Of a stretch of DNA of 64,000 bases, positions 41,941-51,002 are shown piece after piece. The position numbers were made by a program, and so were the translations under genes. Source of the DNA: Actinobacteria bacterium HGW-Actinobacteria-2. Its GTDB lineage: Bacteria > Actinomycetota > Actinomycetes > Propionibacteriales > Propionibacteriaceae. Position 1 is the first letter of the stretch; every line of letters starts with the position of its first letter. The notes under the pieces are model-generated. The model worked only from the letters and a program-made list of their open reading frames with translations. It searched no databases and was not told where the DNA came from. The DNA lies in contig PHEY01000003.1 of assembly GCA_002841335.1 (NCBI GenBank), forward strand, positions 176,196 to 240,195, read 5' to 3'.

Positions 41941-43356
41941 CTAGAACAGCAGCGCCAAGCCGGGGTTCGACATGATCGTGGCCACCTCGGACAGGAACTT
42001 CGACGCCGCCTCGCCGTCAACCAGGCGATGGTCGAAAGTGAGTGACACGGTGCAGACGCTGCGCGGTTCGATCCGCTCGTCCTCACCGGTGCCGACCACC
42101 CACGGCTTGCGCCGAATGGTGCCCAGGCACATGATCGCGGCCTCACCCGGCGACAGGATCGGGGTGCCGCCGTCGACGCCGAAGACGCCGATGTTGGTGA
42201 TCGTGAACGTGCCGTTGGCCAGGTCGTACGGCTGGACGCGACCCTCGCGAGCGACCGCGACCATGGCGTTGAGGGCCTGGGTCAGCTCGACCAGGTTCAT
42301 CCGCTCGGCGTTCTTGATGTTGGGCACCAGCAGGCCGCGCGGGGTGGCCGCGGCGATACCGAGGTTCACCGCGCCGTGCAGCACGACCTCGTCGCGCTCG
42401 GCGTCGTAGCTGGAGTTGATCTCGGGAATCTTCGAGATCGCCAAACAGGCGGCCTTGGCGAAGACCAGCAGCGGCGAGACCCGCAGCCCGGTGAACTCGC
42501 GGCGGGCCTTCAACAACTCGAGCATCTCCACGCTGCCGGTGACGTCGGCCTCGATCATCGCGGTCGCCTGCGGCACCTGCAGCGAGGCGGTCATGGCCTT
42601 GAACATCTCCCGACGAACTCCGCGCAATGGGCTGCGGCGATCACGTCCGGGCAGGCCACCGGCGGCGGCCGCCACCACGTCCTCGGCGGTGATCAGGCCG
42701 TTGGCGCCGCTGCCGACCAGCTGATTCAGATCGACCCCCAGATCGCGAGCGACCCGGCGTACCGCCGGCGTGGACAGCGGACGTCGACCACCGCGGGCAC
42801 CGGCGGACGGACGTCCGGGCGGCGGCAGGTAGTCCCCGGACGCGGTGGCGTCCAGCCGATCGGACGGGGTGACCTCGTCGATCTTGCGCGAGACCGGGTT
42901 GGCGGTGTCGTAAGCCTCGGACACCTGATCGGTCTCAGGCACGGCGACCACGCCGCCACCCTTGCGTGGACGGCGCGCAACCGCGCCACCCTTGGCGCCG
43001 TAGCCGACCAGCATCGCGGTACGTCCGGCATCCTCGGCCGGAGTGGACGGCTGCGGCTCGGCAACCGGCTCAGCGGCGGCCTCGGTGAGCACCGGGCCGG
43101 TGGTGACCTCGGTGGCCGCGTCGTCTTCGCCGATGCGGATGATCGGGGTGCCGACCGCGACGTCCTCGCCCTCGGCGACCAGCAACGCGCTCACCACCCC
43201 GGCGTACGGGCTGGGCAGCTCGACCAGCGACTTGGCGGTCTCGATCTCCACCAGGATGTCGTTGACGGCCACGGTGTCGCCCACGGCGACCAGCCAGCGG
43301 ACGATCTCGGCCTCCTGCAGGCCTTCGCCGGGATCGGGCAGTTTGAACTCAGGCAT
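41941..43356 (-). CDS. Branched-chain 2-oxoacid dehydrogenase E2 (dihydrolipoyl acyltransferase)
   Basis: A 471-residue E2. The lipoyl domain is 1-78 with the lipoylated Lys in VEIETAKSLVELPS near 44. A linker with basic/proline content follows, then a peripheral subunit-binding domain near 200-240 (STPAVRRVARDLGVDLNQL), and the catalytic domain to the end with the acyltransferase motif FDHRLVDGEAASKFL near 440. The preceding E1 genes and the lipoyl ETAKS sequence support a branched-chain or pyruvate-type complex. I prefer branched-chain because E1 is split as alpha/beta and the operon lacks an E3. The last gene of the operon. Confidence 0.9.
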   Translation of the reverse strand: MPEFKLPDPGEGLQEAEIVRWLVAVGDTVAVNDILVEIETAKSLVELPSPYAGVVSALLVAEGEDVAVGTPIIRIGEDDAATEVTTGPVLTEAAAEPVAEPQPSTPAEDAGRTAMLVGYGAKGGAVARRPRKGGGVVAVPETDQVSEAYDTANPVSRKIDEVTPSDRLDATASGDYLPPPGRPSAGARGGRRPLSTPAVRRVARDLGVDLNQLVGSGANGLITAEDVVAAAAGGLPGRDRRSPLRGVRREMFKAMTASLQVPQATAMIEADVTGSVEMLELLKARREFTGLRVSPLLVFAKAACLAISKIPEINSSYDAERDEVVLHGAVNLGIAAATPRGLLVPNIKNAERMNLVELTQALNAMVAVAREGRVQPYDLANGTFTITNIGVFGVDGGTPILSPGEAAIMCLGTIRRKPWVVGTGEDERIEPRSVCTVSLTFDHRLVDGEAASKFLSEVATIMSNPGLALLF

Positions 43357-43365
43357 GGGGCATCC

Positions 43366-44346
43366 TCACCAAGACAGTGATCGGTCGACGGCATCGAGCA
43401 CCCGATCAAGGTCGGGCAGGTAGGCGTCCTCGACTTTGGACGGCGGGTAGGGCAGGTCGTAGCCGGTGACCCGCAGCACGGGGGCGTCCAGCTCGTAGAA
43501 GCAGTTCTGTTGAATGCGGGCGGCGATCTCGGCGCCCAGGCCGAGCGTCCCGACCGCTTCGTGGACGACGATGGCCCGTCCGGTGCGGCGGACCGATTCC
43601 AGGATCACCGCGTCGTCCAGGGGCGACAGCGAGCGCAGGTCGACCACTTCAAGGTCACGGCCCTCCTCGGCGGCAAGCATGGCGGCTTCCAGGCAGGTGC
43701 GCACCATCGGACCATAGGTCAGCAAGGTGGCGTGCGTGCCAGGTTTGACCACTCGGGCGGAGAACAGCGACAGCTCGGCCGACTGCTGGTCGAGGTCGAC
43801 TTCGCCCTTGTCGTGGTAGCGCCGCTTGGGCTCGAAGAAGATGATCGGATCGTCGGCGGCGACGGCTTGCTGGATCATCCAGTAGGCATCGACCGGTGAG
43901 GCGGGGCTGACCACCTTCAAGCCGGGGGTGTGTGCGAAGTAGGCCTCCGGGGATTCGGAGTGGTGCTCGATGGCGCCGATGCTGCCGCCGTAGGGAATGC
44001 GCACCACGATCGGGACGCTCGCCGTCCCGCCGCTGCGGAACCGCAGCCGGGAGACCTGAGAGATGATCTGGTCGAACGCCGGGTAGACGAAGCCGTCGAA
44101 CTGGATCTCCACCACCGGACGGTAGCCGCGCAGGGCGAGGCCGACGGCGGTGCCGAGAATGCCGGATTCGGCCAGGGGGGAGTCGATCACCCGGTCACGT
44201 CCGAACTCGGCCTGCAGGCCCTCGGTGACCCGGAAGACCCCACCGAGCTTGCCGATGTCCTCGCCGGCCAGCAGGGCTTTGGGCTCGGCGGCCAGCGCCT
44301 TGCGCAGGCCGGCGTTTAGGGCCTTGGCCATGGTCATCGTGGTCAT
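43366..44346 (-). CDS. Branched-chain 2-oxoacid dehydrogenase E1 component, beta subunit
   Basis: A 326-residue transketolase-like beta subunit. The opening TMAKALNAGLRKALAAEPKA is followed by LLAGEDIGKLGGVFRVTEGL near 26-45, DSPLAESGILGTAVGLALRG near 60, and VVEIQFDGFVYPAFDQIISQ near 84, with the C-terminal swinging domain ending DAVDRSLSW. It pairs with E1 alpha to bind thiamine diphosphate at the interface. The ATG at 44346 overlaps the alpha-subunit stop (ATGA). Confidence 0.93.
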   Translation of the reverse strand: MTTMTMAKALNAGLRKALAAEPKALLAGEDIGKLGGVFRVTEGLQAEFGRDRVIDSPLAESGILGTAVGLALRGYRPVVEIQFDGFVYPAFDQIISQVSRLRFRSGGTASVPIVVRIPYGGSIGAIEHHSESPEAYFAHTPGLKVVSPASPVDAYWMIQQAVAADDPIIFFEPKRRYHDKGEVDLDQQSAELSLFSARVVKPGTHATLLTYGPMVRTCLEAAMLAAEEGRDLEVVDLRSLSPLDDAVILESVRRTGRAIVVHEAVGTLGLGAEIAARIQQNCFYELDAPVLRVTGYDLPYPPSKVEDAYLPDLDRVLDAVDRSLSW

Positions 44347-45449
44347 CGGGACTCCTCGAAAGACGCCTCGTAAGCCAGGTGCTCGTCGCGCTGGCGCAGC
44401 AGCAACTCGGGGGTGTCGGCGTACGCCTGGTCGAAAAAGGTCTCCAGGCCGCGTTCGGGCAGAGCCAGGCAGCCGGTGCGCATCCGCTCGGCCAGGGCAT
44501 CGGACTCGGCGGCCACGGCGTCCAGCCAGGCGGCATCGACGGCACCGACGCGAGTCAGGTAGGTCTTGAGCCGCTCGATCGGGTCCTTGGCGCGCCAGGA
44601 GTCCTCTTCGGCCGACTGGCGGTACTTGGTCGGGTCGTCGGAGGTGGTGTGGGCGCCCATCCGGTAGGTGTAGGCCTCGATCAGCACCGGGCCTTCGCCG
44701 CGGCGGGCCCGTTCCATCGCCCATGCGGTGACGGCGCGGACTGCGATCACGTCGTTGCCGTCCACCCGGATGCCGGGGAAGCCGAACCCGGCGGCGCGGC
44801 GGTACAGCGGGATCTTCGACTGCAGCACCATCGGCTCGCTGATCGCGTACTGGTTGTTCTGGCAGAAGAACACCACCGGTGCGGCGAAGGAGGCGGCGAA
44901 GATGAATGCCTCGTTGACGTCGCCCTGGCTGGTGGCGCCGTCGCCGAAGTAGACGATGGTGGCGCCGTTGTCGGCGGGTTCGGGATTGCCGACCACGCCG
45001 TCGCGCTGCTGAGCCATCGCCATGCCCACCGCGTGCAGGGTCTGGGCGCCGATGACGAAGGAGTAGAAGTGGAAGTTGGCCGGACGCGAGGGCCATTCGG
45101 TCATGCCGGTGCCGCGGAAGGTGGTCAGCAGGTCGACCGGATCGACGCCGGCGCACCAGGCCACGCCGTGTTCGCGGTAGCTGGGCACGATCAGGTCGGG
45201 GTCGCGCAGCGCGCGGGCCGAGCCGATCTGGGACGCTTCTTGGCCCAGCAACGGCGCCCACAGCCCCAGCTCACCCTTGCGCTGCAGGGCGGTGGCTTCG
45301 GTGTCGATGCGGCGGGCCAGGATCATGTCGCGCAGGTCGGCAGCCAGGTCAGCGTCGGTGCCGCTGTAGCTGAAGTCGGGGTGTTGGACTCGATTGCCTG
45401 CGGGGTCGAGTAGCTGTACGAAGTCGGGGCCGGGTAGTGGCTCGGTCAA
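44343..45449 (-). CDS. Branched-chain 2-oxoacid dehydrogenase E1 component, alpha subunit
   Basis: A 368-residue thiamine-diphosphate-dependent subunit. The TPP motif runs from GDGATSQGDVNEAFIFAA to the terminal NN of VVFFCQNNQYAIS (about 162-198). The phosphorylation-loop-like YRMGAHTTSDDPTKYR is near 263-278. The start I prefer is the TTG at 45449: AGGAG lies 6 nt upstream and the product begins LTEPLPGPDFVQLLDPAGN, like relatives. The ATG at 45545 would add a 32-residue Pro/Arg/Ser-rich extension without a ribosome site. First gene of the operon, with a 5' leader of about 150 nt. Confidence 0.92.
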   Translation of the reverse strand: MTEPLPGPDFVQLLDPAGNRVQHPDFSYSGTDADLAADLRDMILARRIDTEATALQRKGELGLWAPLLGQEASQIGSARALRDPDLIVPSYREHGVAWCAGVDPVDLLTTFRGTGMTEWPSRPANFHFYSFVIGAQTLHAVGMAMAQQRDGVVGNPEPADNGATIVYFGDGATSQGDVNEAFIFAASFAAPVVFFCQNNQYAISEPMVLQSKIPLYRRAAGFGFPGIRVDGNDVIAVRAVTAWAMERARRGEGPVLIEAYTYRMGAHTTSDDPTKYRQSAEEDSWRAKDPIERLKTYLTRVGAVDAAWLDAVAAESDALAERMRTGCLALPERGLETFFDQAYADTPELLLRQRDEHLAYEASFEESR

Positions 45450-45605
45450 CGCTGCTCCTGTGTCACGTGCGGCGGTCGCCTGTGGTCGAGGCCCCCGAGG
45501 GCGGGTTGGCCGACCGCTCAGGGAGGAGCTCGGCGACTGGTTCATCGTCGAGCCCGGCTGTGAAGAGCGCTCAGCAGCATGACCTGGCAAGGCCCCTCGG
45601 GCCAT

Positions 45606-45635
45606 AACTTACGGTTACGTAACCATAGGTGTCAA
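45606..45635 (-). promoter_or_regulatory. Promoter of the 2-oxoacid dehydrogenase operon with a GGTTACGTAACC palindrome
   Basis: On the minus strand, -35 TTGACA (45635-45630), an 18-nt spacer, and -10 TAAGTT (45611-45606). The spacer carries the perfect 12-bp palindrome GGTTACGTAACC (45613-45624), which would block RNA polymerase if bound by a dimeric repressor. The regulator is not encoded nearby. Confidence 0.55.
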
Positions 45636-45657
45636 TATCCGAACCCGCCAAGGACAG

Positions 45658-45822
45658 CTCGCGGATTTCGGAAGGTTATGAGGCGGCAGGTGTCGCGGGC
45701 TGAGGCCTCTCGCGGATCCATGAAGGTTATGAGCCGCCTTTCCGGCCCCAGAACCTTCCCCAATACGCGAGTGGTGAGGCGGTCGGCCGACAGGCCCGGC
45801 AAAACCCTCGCCAACCCGCGAG
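45658..45822. repeat. 165-bp four-module intergenic element, copy 2
   Basis: The gene-free stretch 45450-45831 contains the operon promoter and this element: forward modules at 45658-45683 and 45709-45734, and reverse modules at 45748-45771 and 45801-45822. Spacing and orientation are identical to copy 1. Core shared sequence is CTCGCGGAT-N5-GAAGGTTATGAG. It ends 10 nt before the 3' end of the minus-strand glycosyltransferase gene. Confidence 0.75.
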
Positions 45823-45831
45823 AAGGCCTGC

Positions 45832-46932
45832 TCAGCTAGCCCACTGGCCGGTGAGGAACCGCCACGCCCACCAGGCCTGGACGGCCAACGCCAGTACCGC
45901 CAGCGTCCAGTTCAGTGCCACCCGGCCGGAGGTGAGCTTGCGGCGCCCGCGGCCCTTGGCCAGATCGTTGCCGAGCTCGTCCCACAGCGGGAACCACAGC
46001 AACACCGCCCGATTCACGCTCATGAACCAGAAGGAGAACGAGAAGGCCAGCACCTGCAGGCCCACCCACACCGACTCGCCCCAGCGCTTGCGCACCAGCA
46101 TGATCACGGTGATCAGCACGCCCACGGCGACACTGACCAGCTCGAAGCGGAACATCTCCGCCCAGCCCATCGAGTCGACATAGCCGCCGGGCATCGCGGC
46201 ATCGATGGTGTGCTGCAGGGCCTCCCACGGCCAGGTGAACTGCCGTGACCAGCCCTTGGCCTGGGTGTCGTACCAGACCGTCCAGCTGCCCAGCAGCAGC
46301 CGCAGGTAGACCACATAGGCGCCCAACACCGCGGACGGGATCGCCAGCCGCAGCAGCCGCCCCCACTTCGCCTTGCTGCTCCCGGCCTGGGTGAGAGCCA
46401 GGACGGCCAGCGCGGCGATCAGAAACACCCCGGAGATTCGGAACGACATCGCCACCGCCGCCAGGAAAGCCGCGGCCGTCCAGTGCTTGGCTCGCGCGCG
46501 TTCCCAGGCCCAGAACGCGGCCGCGCAGAACACCGCCTCGGAGTACGGCACCACGGTGAACACCGCCGCGGGCGCCAACAGCCAGGCGATCGCCGCCGGG
46601 GCGCCGCCGATTCGATACAGCGCAGCGGCCGCGAGGCCGCTGGCCACCAGGGCCATCAGCGTGGCCATCAGCACCGGGACGCTCCCAGGCACCGACGAGG
46701 CCAACCGGATGAGCAGCGGCCAGCCAGGGAAGAATGCGATCAGGTCGTGATTGGCGTACCCCTCGCGGGCGATCGTGAGGAAATGCGCGACGTCCCAGCC
46801 GCCGAGCTGGTCGGACACCTTGCGGTGCTCGACCACAGCCACCCACACCACGACCAGGGCGATCACCACGCGGCTACCCAGCCAGGCTTGGACGACCAGC
46901 CGGATGTCCTGGTGACCGCGGGCGGTGCTCAT
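45832..46932 (-). CDS. GT-C family mannosyltransferase-like membrane protein
   Basis: A 366-residue multi-spanning protein. The first periplasmic loop carries GGWDVAHFLTIAREGY (about 46-61), the acidic loop position expected for a PIG-V-like GT-C enzyme, which is similar in layout to mannosyltransferases using polyprenol-phosphate mannose. The ATG at 46932 overlaps the stop of the preceding glycosyltransferase (ATGA), so the pair is translated together. The C-terminus is basic then hydrophobic (NWTLAVLALAVQAWWAW). Donor and acceptor are unknown. Confidence 0.75.
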   Translation of the reverse strand: MSTARGHQDIRLVVQAWLGSRVVIALVVVWVAVVEHRKVSDQLGGWDVAHFLTIAREGYANHDLIAFFPGWPLLIRLASSVPGSVPVLMATLMALVASGLAAAALYRIGGAPAAIAWLLAPAAVFTVVPYSEAVFCAAAFWAWERARAKHWTAAAFLAAVAMSFRISGVFLIAALAVLALTQAGSSKAKWGRLLRLAIPSAVLGAYVVYLRLLLGSWTVWYDTQAKGWSRQFTWPWEALQHTIDAAMPGGYVDSMGWAEMFRFELVSVAVGVLITVIMLVRKRWGESVWVGLQVLAFSFSFWFMSVNRAVLLWFPLWDELGNDLAKGRGRRKLTSGRVALNWTLAVLALAVQAWWAWRFLTGQWAS

Positions 46933-48296
46933 TGCCGCGCGGATTCCAGGGCTTGCTGGTCTTGGCGCGCCTGTTGCAGCCACTCGGCGTCGGGGGCCCG
47001 ATCGAACACGCCGCCATCGGGATCATCGGCACCCTCGGCACGGTAGACGTCGCCGGCCGGGCGGAAGATGTCGACGATCACTCGGCTCATCAGCCACAGC
47101 GTCACCCCGACCCGGAAGAAGACCGCCAGCCAATAGAACTTCCCGGACGTGTCACCGGCGGCCAGCACGCCGTCCAGGTGAGCCCAGATGGCCACGAAAT
47201 AGGCCGTCTCGGCAACGCTGAAGATCAGCCAATCGAGCCAGCGCGGACGGGCCAGCACCAGCAGCGGCAGCAGCCACAGCACGTACTGCGGGGAGTAGAC
47301 CTTGTTGACCACCAGGAACAACGCGACGATCAGGAACACCCCTTGGGACAGCCGGGGGCGGCGTGGCGCGAACAGCAGCAGGCCACCGATCAGCAGCGCG
47401 CCGAAGATCAGCAGGATCGACTCGATCAGCGACAGTCCCGGGATCTTGATCCCGGCCAGTTCCAGCGCGTACCACAGCGAACCGAGGTCGGCGCCGCGGC
47501 CGACGTTGAACGTCCAGAAGTAGAGCCAGGCCTGCGGCGCCAGGAAGTAGACCGGCAGGTTCACCGCCAGCCAGGACGCCAGGGTGGCGATCGCGGTGGT
47601 GGCGAACGCCTTCCATTTGCCGGTGCGCAAGGCGAGCACCAACATCGGCCCGAGCAGCAGCAGCGGGTACAGCTTCGCCGAGATCGCCAGGCCCAAGAAC
47701 ACTCCCGACAGCACCTGCTTGCGCCGTGCCCACGCCAGCAGCGTCAGCGCGGTGAGCGTGATCACCAGCGCGTCCCAGTTGATCAGGGCGGTGGTGGCGA
47801 TCGCCGGGCTGACGGCGATCATCAGCGCCGTCTGCGGACGGGCGAGCTTCAGATGCACCCACACCAGGACGGCCAGCAGGATGAAGACCAGCACCGCGTT
47901 GACGCCCATGAACAGATGGCTGGCGTAGATCGCATCGGCCGGGGAGACTCCCGCCTCGCTCTTGCCGCCGAGCAGCATCACCAGTTGTCGTCCCAACTCC
48001 ATGAACGCACCGGTCAGCACCGGGTACTCCACTTGTTGGTACTGCAGGTAGGGCATCTGCCCGTCCTGAAGCCCGCGCCAGAACCACAACACCCGAATGT
48101 CGGAGTAACACCCGGCCAGGTAGTTGGTCTGACCGCCGATCTCACACGGCAGCTGCCGTGCCATCAGGATCAGGTAGTTCAGCAGCAGCGCCACGAACGC
48201 CCACGGTCCGACCCGAAACCACAATCCACCGGGACGGGCATGCGCGCCCATTCGACCGCCGAGAATTCCGGTCAGCACGGGCGCGTCTGGGTTCAC
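46929..48296 (-). CDS. GT87-type membrane glycosyltransferase (DUF2029 family)
   Basis: A 455-residue membrane protein with about ten helices. The catalytic-type loop after helix 1 has LAGCYSDIRVLWFWRGL (around residue 61), and QQVEYPVLTGAFMELGRQL is the second conserved loop. WDALVITLTALTLLAW and SAKLYPLLLLGPMLVLAL are typical GT87 segments. A soluble C-terminal tail of about 50 residues follows. Start: GTG at 48296, weakly supported by AGGA upstream. It lies between the PBP gene and the second GT-C gene, so it belongs to an envelope-assembly cluster. Confidence 0.82.
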   Translation of the reverse strand: MNPDAPVLTGILGGRMGAHARPGGLWFRVGPWAFVALLLNYLILMARQLPCEIGGQTNYLAGCYSDIRVLWFWRGLQDGQMPYLQYQQVEYPVLTGAFMELGRQLVMLLGGKSEAGVSPADAIYASHLFMGVNAVLVFILLAVLVWVHLKLARPQTALMIAVSPAIATTALINWDALVITLTALTLLAWARRKQVLSGVFLGLAISAKLYPLLLLGPMLVLALRTGKWKAFATTAIATLASWLAVNLPVYFLAPQAWLYFWTFNVGRGADLGSLWYALELAGIKIPGLSLIESILLIFGALLIGGLLLFAPRRPRLSQGVFLIVALFLVVNKVYSPQYVLWLLPLLVLARPRWLDWLIFSVAETAYFVAIWAHLDGVLAAGDTSGKFYWLAVFFRVGVTLWLMSRVIVDIFRPAGDVYRAEGADDPDGGVFDRAPDAEWLQQARQDQQALESARQ

Positions 48297-48306
48297 GCCA
48301 GTGATC

Positions 48307-50487
48307 CTAGGGGGTCGAGGTGGCGGTAGCGGTGGCAGTGGGCAGGCCCGTCGCTGTCGATGTCGGCGCGCTGGACGTCGGCGCCGTGGTTGGTCCCACC
48401 GTCGGAGGCTCAGTTACGGGCGGGACGGTGGGTGGCGGTGGCGGTGGCGACCAGGACGGGAAGTAGCTCGGCGTCGGGGTGGCCTCCGGGGACGGCGTCA
48501 TGGTCGACTTCTTCCTGGTCGGGCCGAGGAAGCTCTCACGAGGCAGGCCCTTCATGGCCAGGCGCATGTAGGCCGCCCAGGTGCGGGACGGGGCACCAGA
48601 ACCGAACCAGCCCGGTCCGAGATCCTCGTGTCCGCCATCGCCGCGCACGTACATCACCGAGGTGGTGATCTGCTTGGTGTAGCCCACGAACCAGGTCGCT
48701 ACGGTTTGGCGACCGTAGCCGTTGGGGTTGTCCTGGCCCTTACTGCCGGTCTTGCCGGCGACCGGGTAGCCGATGGTGCCGGCGGAGCGGCCGGTGCCGC
48801 TGCGCACCACCTGGGTCAACGCGTAGGTGACGTCCTGGCTGATGTCAGGCTCGACCCCTTGCACGCCGGTGGTGTCGGCGACATACACCTGTTGATCCGT
48901 GGAGTCCCGCACCTCGGTGACCACGTGCCAGGGGCGGTGCAGACCAAGGTTGGCAAAGGTGGAGAAGCCGGAGGCCTGATCGAGGGGACTGACCATGGGC
49001 GTGCCCAGCGGCATGTAGGCATCGTTTCCCCAACCCTCGCCGGTGGGGACGCCAGCATCGTTGGCCGCCAGCGCGACCGCCGCCCCGCCGCCCTTGAGTT
49101 GGCTCACCAGGTTGAAGAAGGCCGGGTTGATCGAGTTGGTGGTGGCATTGAGCAGAGTGGTCTTCTTGCCGTTCGGGTTCGGCAGGTACCCGCGTCCCCG
49201 ACGAATGGTCTGCATGCTGACCTGGTCGGAGAGGGTCCAGCCTTCGCGGAGCGCTGCGGCAAGCGCGTACGGCTTGAAGGTCGAGCCGGTCTCGCGGGGG
49301 GTGGTGGCCCAGTTGCGGGAGTTCTTCACGAAGTCGGGGTTGCCGGCGTAGATCGCGATCACGCCGCCAGTGGCGTTGTCGATCGACGAGATCGCCGCAT
49401 GCAGGGTCTTGGCCTTCTTCTTGTCGCCGTTGGAGGCGATCAAGGTCTGTTCCTGGCCGACCTTGACCGCAGCGTCCTGGGCGTCCTGGCTGAAGGTGGT
49501 GATCACCTTCAGGCCGCCGCCGGCGATCTGCTGGTCAGTGAAGCCCTTTGCGAGCAGCTCAGTGCGCACCATGGTGAGCAGGAAGCCCTTCTGGCCACCC
49601 ATCCGCTGGTCGGTGTCTTCGGGCAGGAACGCCGGCAGCGCGCCGTAGATCGCGGCCTTCTCCGACGCGGTGATCTTGCCCATCTCGAGTAGCCCGTTGA
49701 GCGTGTACTGGTACCGCTCAAGGAGGTCGGCGGCCTGTTTCGTGCCCTTGGTCGGGTCGAGGTTGCCCGGGGAGTTCGCGATCGCGCACAAGGCGGTGGC
49801 CTCGGCCAGGGAGAGCTTGGCCGAGGACTTCTTGAAGTAGGCCTGCGAGGCGGCCTCGATGCCGTAGGCGCCACGTCCGAAATAGACGGTGTTCAGGTAG
49901 CCCTCAAGGATCTTCTCCTTGGGCATTTCCTGGCCCATCTTGGCCGCCAGCAGGATCTCTTTGAACTTCCGGGTGAAGCTGCGCTCCTGGGTCAGATACA
50001 TGATCTTGATGTACTGCTGGGTGATCGTCGATCCGCCACCGGACGCGGTCGCATCGGCCGTCGTGATGCCCGCCAGGCCGAGCGCGGCCCGGAACAGGCC
50101 GGTCACCGAGATGCCCGGGTCAGTCCAGAAGGTGCGGTTCTCAGCGGCGACGATGGCGTCCTTGACCGTCTGCGGCATCTGGTCGTAGGTGAGGGTCACC
50201 CGGTTCTGCACCTGGAACGACCCGATCGGGGTCTTGCCATCGTTGTAGTAGACGAACGTGGTGTTGGTGCGGAAGTCGGAGTTCGGGTCGGGCAGCTTGG
50301 TGTTGATGTAGGCATACGCGACCACGCCGGTGCCGACCAGTGCCACGCTGAGGATGCCGACCAGCGTCCAGATCGCTGCTCGCAGCCACGGATTGCGCTT
50401 GCCTTTACCCTCTCCCTTCCCGGTCTCTGCCTTCGGCGTCTTCGAGGTCGACGACGCCTCAGCGTCTACTCGCTTCGGATTACCCAT
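48307..50487 (-). CDS. Class A penicillin-binding protein (bifunctional transglycosylase/transpeptidase)
   Basis: A 726-residue peptidoglycan synthase: a cytoplasmic basic tail, one membrane anchor (LRAAIWTLVGILSVALVGTG), the GT51 transglycosylase domain about 90-260 (catalytic Glu in AAENRTFW near 117, GGSTITQQYIK), and the transpeptidase domain about 350-650 with STFK near 402, SIN in TTNSINPAF near 451, and KTG in VAGKTGSKG near 577. The end is a Pro/Thr-rich tail of about 75 residues (for example TPTPSYFPSWSPPPPPPTVP). The ATG at 50487 follows GAGGA. It overlaps the DUF5318 gene just upstream, a common actinobacterial pairing. Confidence 0.95.
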   Translation of the reverse strand: MGNPKRVDAEASSTSKTPKAETGKGEGKGKRNPWLRAAIWTLVGILSVALVGTGVVAYAYINTKLPDPNSDFRTNTTFVYYNDGKTPIGSFQVQNRVTLTYDQMPQTVKDAIVAAENRTFWTDPGISVTGLFRAALGLAGITTADATASGGGSTITQQYIKIMYLTQERSFTRKFKEILLAAKMGQEMPKEKILEGYLNTVYFGRGAYGIEAASQAYFKKSSAKLSLAEATALCAIANSPGNLDPTKGTKQAADLLERYQYTLNGLLEMGKITASEKAAIYGALPAFLPEDTDQRMGGQKGFLLTMVRTELLAKGFTDQQIAGGGLKVITTFSQDAQDAAVKVGQEQTLIASNGDKKKAKTLHAAISSIDNATGGVIAIYAGNPDFVKNSRNWATTPRETGSTFKPYALAAALREGWTLSDQVSMQTIRRGRGYLPNPNGKKTTLLNATTNSINPAFFNLVSQLKGGGAAVALAANDAGVPTGEGWGNDAYMPLGTPMVSPLDQASGFSTFANLGLHRPWHVVTEVRDSTDQQVYVADTTGVQGVEPDISQDVTYALTQVVRSGTGRSAGTIGYPVAGKTGSKGQDNPNGYGRQTVATWFVGYTKQITTSVMYVRGDGGHEDLGPGWFGSGAPSRTWAAYMRLAMKGLPRESFLGPTRKKSTMTPSPEATPTPSYFPSWSPPPPPPTVPPVTEPPTVGPTTAPTSSAPTSTATGLPTATATATSTP

Positions 50488-50899
50488 AAATATCCTCGAC
50501 GGTCTGCTGTCGGCGGGGTGGACGGCGGCGGACGCCATCACCGAGCAGGTAGGTGGAAATCATGTGGTTCCAGCCGCAGTGGGTACAAACCTCGACCACG
50601 CGGACTGTGAACTCACCGTACTGGCTTTGCATCTCGATGAGCTCATCGGAGGACTTGATTCGGCCGGAGTATTGGCCGAGTTGGTCTCCGAACACGTAGT
50701 TGAGGTTGGCCAACTCGTCCCGGCCGCACATCGGACACGGGTTCGCAGACGGCTCACCATGATGAGCGGCCGAACGGATCAGCAGGGGGTCGGCATCACA
50801 CGGATCGGACTCTTCAAGCGACCGTTGGGGACGCCGCGCCGCCTGCAACGCATGCCGGCGCTGCAGGGCGTAGTCGACCTCTTGTCGCTTTGACCACAT
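50480..50899 (-). CDS. DUF5318 family protein with two CxxC motifs
   Basis: A 139-residue small cytoplasmic protein. It opens MWSKRQEVDYALQRRHALQA. A zinc-ribbon-like pair of motifs CPMC (near 55) and CTHC (near 106) could bind one Zn. The family (DUF5318) is known from actinobacteria, usually next to a class A PBP, as here, where the two genes overlap. Function is unknown, possibly a regulator or chaperone of envelope synthesis. The start is the ATG or near-cognate at 50899, immediately upstream of the tRNA-Ala on the other side. Confidence 0.83.
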   Translation of the reverse strand: MWSKRQEVDYALQRRHALQAARRPQRSLEESDPCDADPLLIRSAAHHGEPSANPCPMCGRDELANLNYVFGDQLGQYSGRIKSSDELIEMQSQYGEFTVRVVEVCTHCGWNHMISTYLLGDGVRRRPPRRQQTVEDIYG

Positions 50900-51002
50900 G
50901 GGTTCAAGGGTAGTTGCCCGTTTCCAATGGGTCGATTCTGGGCCTGTCGGGGGCCTCCCGGTTTGGCGCCAGCCCGCCTCTCAGTGCGAGAATGTGCGCC
51001 GC

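Noticed and set aside
43366..45261. 631-residue minus-strand frame covering E1 beta and part of E1 alpha
   Set aside because: The first ~305 residues are an off-frame shadow of E1 alpha. The true E1 beta starts at the ATG at 44346.
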